DNA of 64,000 bases. Source: Kiloniellaceae bacterium. Lineage in GTDB: Bacteria; Pseudomonadota; Alphaproteobacteria; Kiloniellales; J153. Below are positions 61,873-64,000 of this stretch, piece after piece; the first letter of the stretch is position 1, and every line of letters starts with the position of its first letter. The notes under the pieces were generated by a model that saw nothing but the letters and a program-made list of their open reading frames with translations, was not told where the DNA came from and made no database searches. The stretch covers positions 1 through 64,000 of the forward strand of contig JAJFGN010000004.1 of NCBI GenBank assembly GCA_021776115.1, read 5' to 3'. A program made the translations under genes and the position numbers.

Positions 61873-62586
61873 CTAGTCGGCGAATGCGATGTTGATGCGC
61901 CGGTTTTGCCGCCCTTTGTTCTCAATCTTAGTTACCCTGACAGGTCCGATCTCGCCGGTCCGCCGCACGTGGGTTCCGCCACAAGGTTGCAGGTCGACCC
62001 CGGCAATGTCCAGTAGGCGCACCCGGCCGCTTCCTGTGGGTGGTTTGACCGACATCGTGCGCACAAGCTGCGGGTTCGATTCCAATTCCTCGTCAGCGAC
62101 CCAGCGCGGCTCTACCGGGTGATCCGCTTCGATCAGCTTGTTGAGCGCTGCCGCGATTTCGTCTTTATCGAGTTGTGTGTCCGGCAGGTTGAAATCAAGC
62201 CGGCCCTTGCCGTCACCGATCGATCCGCCGGTTACGTCGCCCTCGATCACCGCGCATAGGAGGTGCAGACAGGTATGCATGCGCATCAGACGGTGCCGGC
62301 GCGCCCAGTCGATCTCGGCGCTGACTTTCGCGCCAGGGGCGGGCAGGGCCGCGTCCGGCGCCGGAATGTGCAAGATCTCGTCGTGAAGCTCGCCTTTGCG
62401 CGTATCGGCGATCGCGATCTCGTGGCCGTCGCCCAAGCGCAGGACCCCGGTGTCGCCTGCCTGGCCACCGCCCATGGGGTAAAAGACAGTACGATCGAGC
62501 CGGATGCCGGCATCGTCCGTACTCAGCACGGTGGCGTCACACGATTTGGCATAGGCGTCGTCACGAAAAAGCGGTTCGGTACTCAT
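61873..62586 (-). CDS. alaX: Alanyl-tRNA editing protein AlaX
   Basis: 237 aa stand-alone editing domain homologous to the AlaRS editing site. The zinc ligands lie in MHTCLHLL (HxxxH) and LQPCGGTHVRRTGEIG (CxxxH). The N-terminal RTVFYPMGGGQAGDTG is typical. It deacylates mischarged Ser- or Gly-tRNA-Ala. The ATG at 62586 lies one base after the cysK stop, so translation is coupled. Confidence 0.94.
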   Translation of the reverse strand: MSTEPLFRDDAYAKSCDATVLSTDDAGIRLDRTVFYPMGGGQAGDTGVLRLGDGHEIAIADTRKGELHDEILHIPAPDAALPAPGAKVSAEIDWARRHRLMRMHTCLHLLCAVIEGDVTGGSIGDGKGRLDFNLPDTQLDKDEIAAALNKLIEADHPVEPRWVADEELESNPQLVRTMSVKPPTGSGRVRLLDIAGVDLQPCGGTHVRRTGEIGPVRVTKIENKGRQNRRINIAFAD

Positions 62587-62587
62587 G

Positions 62588-63613
62588 TCAGTGCCCCAAT
62601 CCCGAATGCTCCAGCCAGGCCGGAACGGGCAGATCCTTCTCGCGCAAGAATACCGGGTTGAACAGGCGGCTTTGGTAGCGCGTGCCGTAATCGCACAGGA
62701 TCGTAACAATGATATGGCCCGGTCCCAGTTGCTTGGCCAGACGCACCGCGCCGGCCAAGTTAATGCCGCTGGAGGCGCCCAGGCACAGGCCCTCGTGCTC
62801 CAAGACGTCGAAGACCAGGGTGACGGCTTCCGCGTCGGGAATCTGATAGGCCTCGTCGACCGGGGCCCCCTCCAAGTTGGCGGTGATCCGGCCCTGGCCG
62901 ATGCCTTCGGTAATGGAGCTGCCCTCGGCTTTCAACTCGCCGTACTTGTAATAGTTGTAGAGAGCCGCCCCCATGGGGTCGGCCAGGCCGATCACGATAT
63001 CCTCGCGGCGTTCCTTCAAGGCCATGCCGGTGCCCGCCAGGGTGCCCCCTGTCCCGACAGCGCAGATAAAGCCATCAAGCTTGCCGTCGGTCTGTTCCCA
63101 GATTTCGGGACCCGTGGTCTCGAAGTGCCCCTGCCGATTGGCCACGTTGTCGAACTGATTGGCGAAAATAGCACCGTTCGGCTCGCTCTTCGCCAAGTCT
63201 TCGCCCAGGCGGCGGGCGACGTGGACGTAGTTGTCGGGGTTCTTGAAGGGAACCGCCGGCACCTCGCGCAACTCCGCCCCGCACAGGCGCAGCATGTCTT
63301 TCTTTTCCTGCGACTGGGTTTCGGGAATCACGATCACCGTGCGGTAGCCGCGCGCCCGGGCGACCAGGGCCAAGCCGATCCCAGTGTTGCCGGCGGTCCC
63401 CTCGACGATGACGCCGCCGGGGCGGAGTTGTCCTTTTTCTTCGGCGTCCTTGACGATGGCCCAGGCCGCGCGATCTTTGACCGAGCTGCCGGGATTCAGG
63501 AACTCCGCCTTGCCTAGAATCTCGCACCCGGTCTGCTCCGACAAGCGGCGCAGGCGGATGAGCGGCGTGTTACCTATGCTGCCGACGAACCCGTCCTTGA
63601 CATTCATGTCCAA
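62588..63613 (-). CDS. cysK: Cysteine synthase (O-acetylserine sulfhydrylase)
   Basis: 341 aa PLP enzyme. The Schiff-base Lys is in NPGSSVKDRAA near residue 47, the phosphate loop is GTGGTLAGTG and the substrate loop is EGTAGNTGIG (where TSGNTG is more usual). It makes cysteine from O-acetylserine and sulfide. The longer C-terminal part (LFDPVF-like FNPVFLREKDLPVP) fits the alphaproteobacterial CysK group. It leads cysK-alaX-sseA-GNAT. Confidence 0.93.
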   Translation of the reverse strand: MDMNVKDGFVGSIGNTPLIRLRRLSEQTGCEILGKAEFLNPGSSVKDRAAWAIVKDAEEKGQLRPGGVIVEGTAGNTGIGLALVARARGYRTVIVIPETQSQEKKDMLRLCGAELREVPAVPFKNPDNYVHVARRLGEDLAKSEPNGAIFANQFDNVANRQGHFETTGPEIWEQTDGKLDGFICAVGTGGTLAGTGMALKERREDIVIGLADPMGAALYNYYKYGELKAEGSSITEGIGQGRITANLEGAPVDEAYQIPDAEAVTLVFDVLEHEGLCLGASSGINLAGAVRLAKQLGPGHIIVTILCDYGTRYQSRLFNPVFLREKDLPVPAWLEHSGLGH

Positions 63614-63712
63614 CTAATCCTGTGACTTCGGGCAGACACGCCCGCGAAGCCGGGAGACTAGCCGCCCCAGCGGGTCCGGTTCAAGCTTGCGGCTGTCTCG
63701 ATACAATGTGCT

Positions 63713-64000
63713 TCAGGCTTGCCACTTGCGGCGCAGGCGGTCCCGATTGAGCGCAAACCACTGGAGCGACATGACGATCGGTGCGTTGACATACTCGCCA
63801 TGCGCCAGGCGGGCTAGCGCCTCGTCCGCAGGCAGGACGAAGGCGCGAATGTCCTCGTGCTCCTCATCCAGGCCGTGAACCCCGCCGGCGCCGGTGCTAT
63901 CGACCCGGCCGCAGAACATGGCCAGGGTCTCGGAGCAACCGCCCGGGCTGACCAGCACCTTGCCGATGGGCTCCAAAGTGCCGATCTCGCATCCGGCCTC
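63713..64000 (-). CDS. Nudix hydrolase, ADP-ribose pyrophosphatase-like (cut by right edge)
   Basis: Minus-strand frame open to the window end; the visible 95 residues are the C-terminal part. It begins EAGCEIGTLEPIGKVLVSPGGCSE, the tail of the Nudix box followed by the ADP-ribose pyrophosphatase-type loop, then ETLAMFCGRVD and HGLDEEHEDIRAFVLPADEALAR. It is likely to hydrolyse ADP-ribose or related NDP-X compounds. The N-terminus and metal-binding Nudix helix lie outside the window. A TTG near 63976 is not the true start. Confidence 0.85.
   Translation of the reverse strand, partial: EAGCEIGTLEPIGKVLVSPGGCSETLAMFCGRVDSTGAGGVHGLDEEHEDIRAFVLPADEALARLAHGEYVNAPIVMSLQWFALNRDRLRRKWQA

Noticed and set aside
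1-64000. CRISPR arrays, rRNA genes, prophage or toxin-antitoxin modules
   Set aside because: No regularly spaced direct repeats, rRNA-like sequence, phage structural genes or recognisable toxin/antitoxin pair was seen.

Overview
The window is a GC-rich stretch of what looks like an alphaproteobacterial chromosome, probably Rhodospirillales-like and marine or soil heterotrophic. That placement is inferred from the gene families: an AapJQMP amino-acid transporter, an NDUFS4-type complex I accessory subunit, a stand-alone HisI, aerobic CODH-type molybdenum hydroxylase genes and a DctPQM TRAP system. Nearly all of it is coding. It is dominated by uptake systems (two spermidine/putrescine-type ABC systems, one Liv system, one Aap system, one NitT/TauT-type permease/ATPase pair, one molybdate ABC system and one TRAP system), each next to catabolic enzymes.

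Region 1 (1-23.4 kb) is a catabolic block that starts just after the 3' end of an IS630-family transposase. It carries a dimethylglycine/sarcosine dehydrogenase-like flavoprotein, alanine dehydrogenase, an iron-containing alcohol dehydrogenase of the hydroxyacid-oxoacid transhydrogenase type, an omega-amino acid:pyruvate aminotransferase, a small unknown gene, two PotABCD-type transporters on opposite strands, a MocR/TauR-like regulator, acetate kinase, a TauE/SafE exporter, sulfoacetaldehyde acetyltransferase (xsc) and a beta-hydroxyacid dehydrogenase. Together these can be read as a taurine or N-methyltaurine pathway. The steps would be optional N-demethylation, transamination to sulfoacetaldehyde with pyruvate, pyruvate regeneration by Ald, and Xsc cleavage to sulfite plus acetyl phosphate. 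Acetyl phosphate would be cashed in for ATP by AckA instead of the usual Pta, and sulfite exported by the TauE-like protein. Palindromic CAATTGGG sites recur in three gene-free stretches of this block.

Region 2 (23.4-33 kb) is a minus-strand series livK-livH-livM-livG-livF-coxG-coxS-coxL-coxM. It joins a branched-chain-type ABC importer to a form II (AYRGAGR) CODH-like molybdenum hydroxylase, which suggests a hydroxylase for an imported organic substrate and not CO oxidation.

Region 3 (33-43 kb) has an ABC permease/ATPase pair without a binding protein, an HDAC/AcuC-like deacetylase, a DUF192 protein, an O-methyltransferase, a RidA-like protein and the aapJQMP operon. Region 4 (43-48 kb) is metC-hisI-modE-like-modABC, so molybdate supply lies about 20 kb from the molybdenum enzyme. 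Region 5 (48-50.3 kb) holds a PAS_5 protein, small membrane proteins, tRNA-Arg(UCU), the complex I subunit and tRNA-Pro(UGG). Region 6 (50.3-56.2 kb) has a PEP mutase/isocitrate lyase-family enzyme with dctPQM, a DUF1344 protein, a lipoprotein serine protease and a small unknown gene. Region 7 (56.2-64 kb) has a TMADH/DCR-type flavoprotein, a membrane glycosyltransferase-like protein, and a sulfur-related run cysK-alaX-sseA followed by a tandem GNAT. It ends with a Nudix hydrolase cut by the right edge.

Two patterns run across the window. Each of the five ABC/TRAP binding-protein genes that leads its transporter operon is followed by a GC-rich hairpin before the next gene, and several intergenic palindromes look like operators. 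No CRISPR array, rRNA or prophage was seen. All coordinates and motifs were read by eye, and no similarity search was run.
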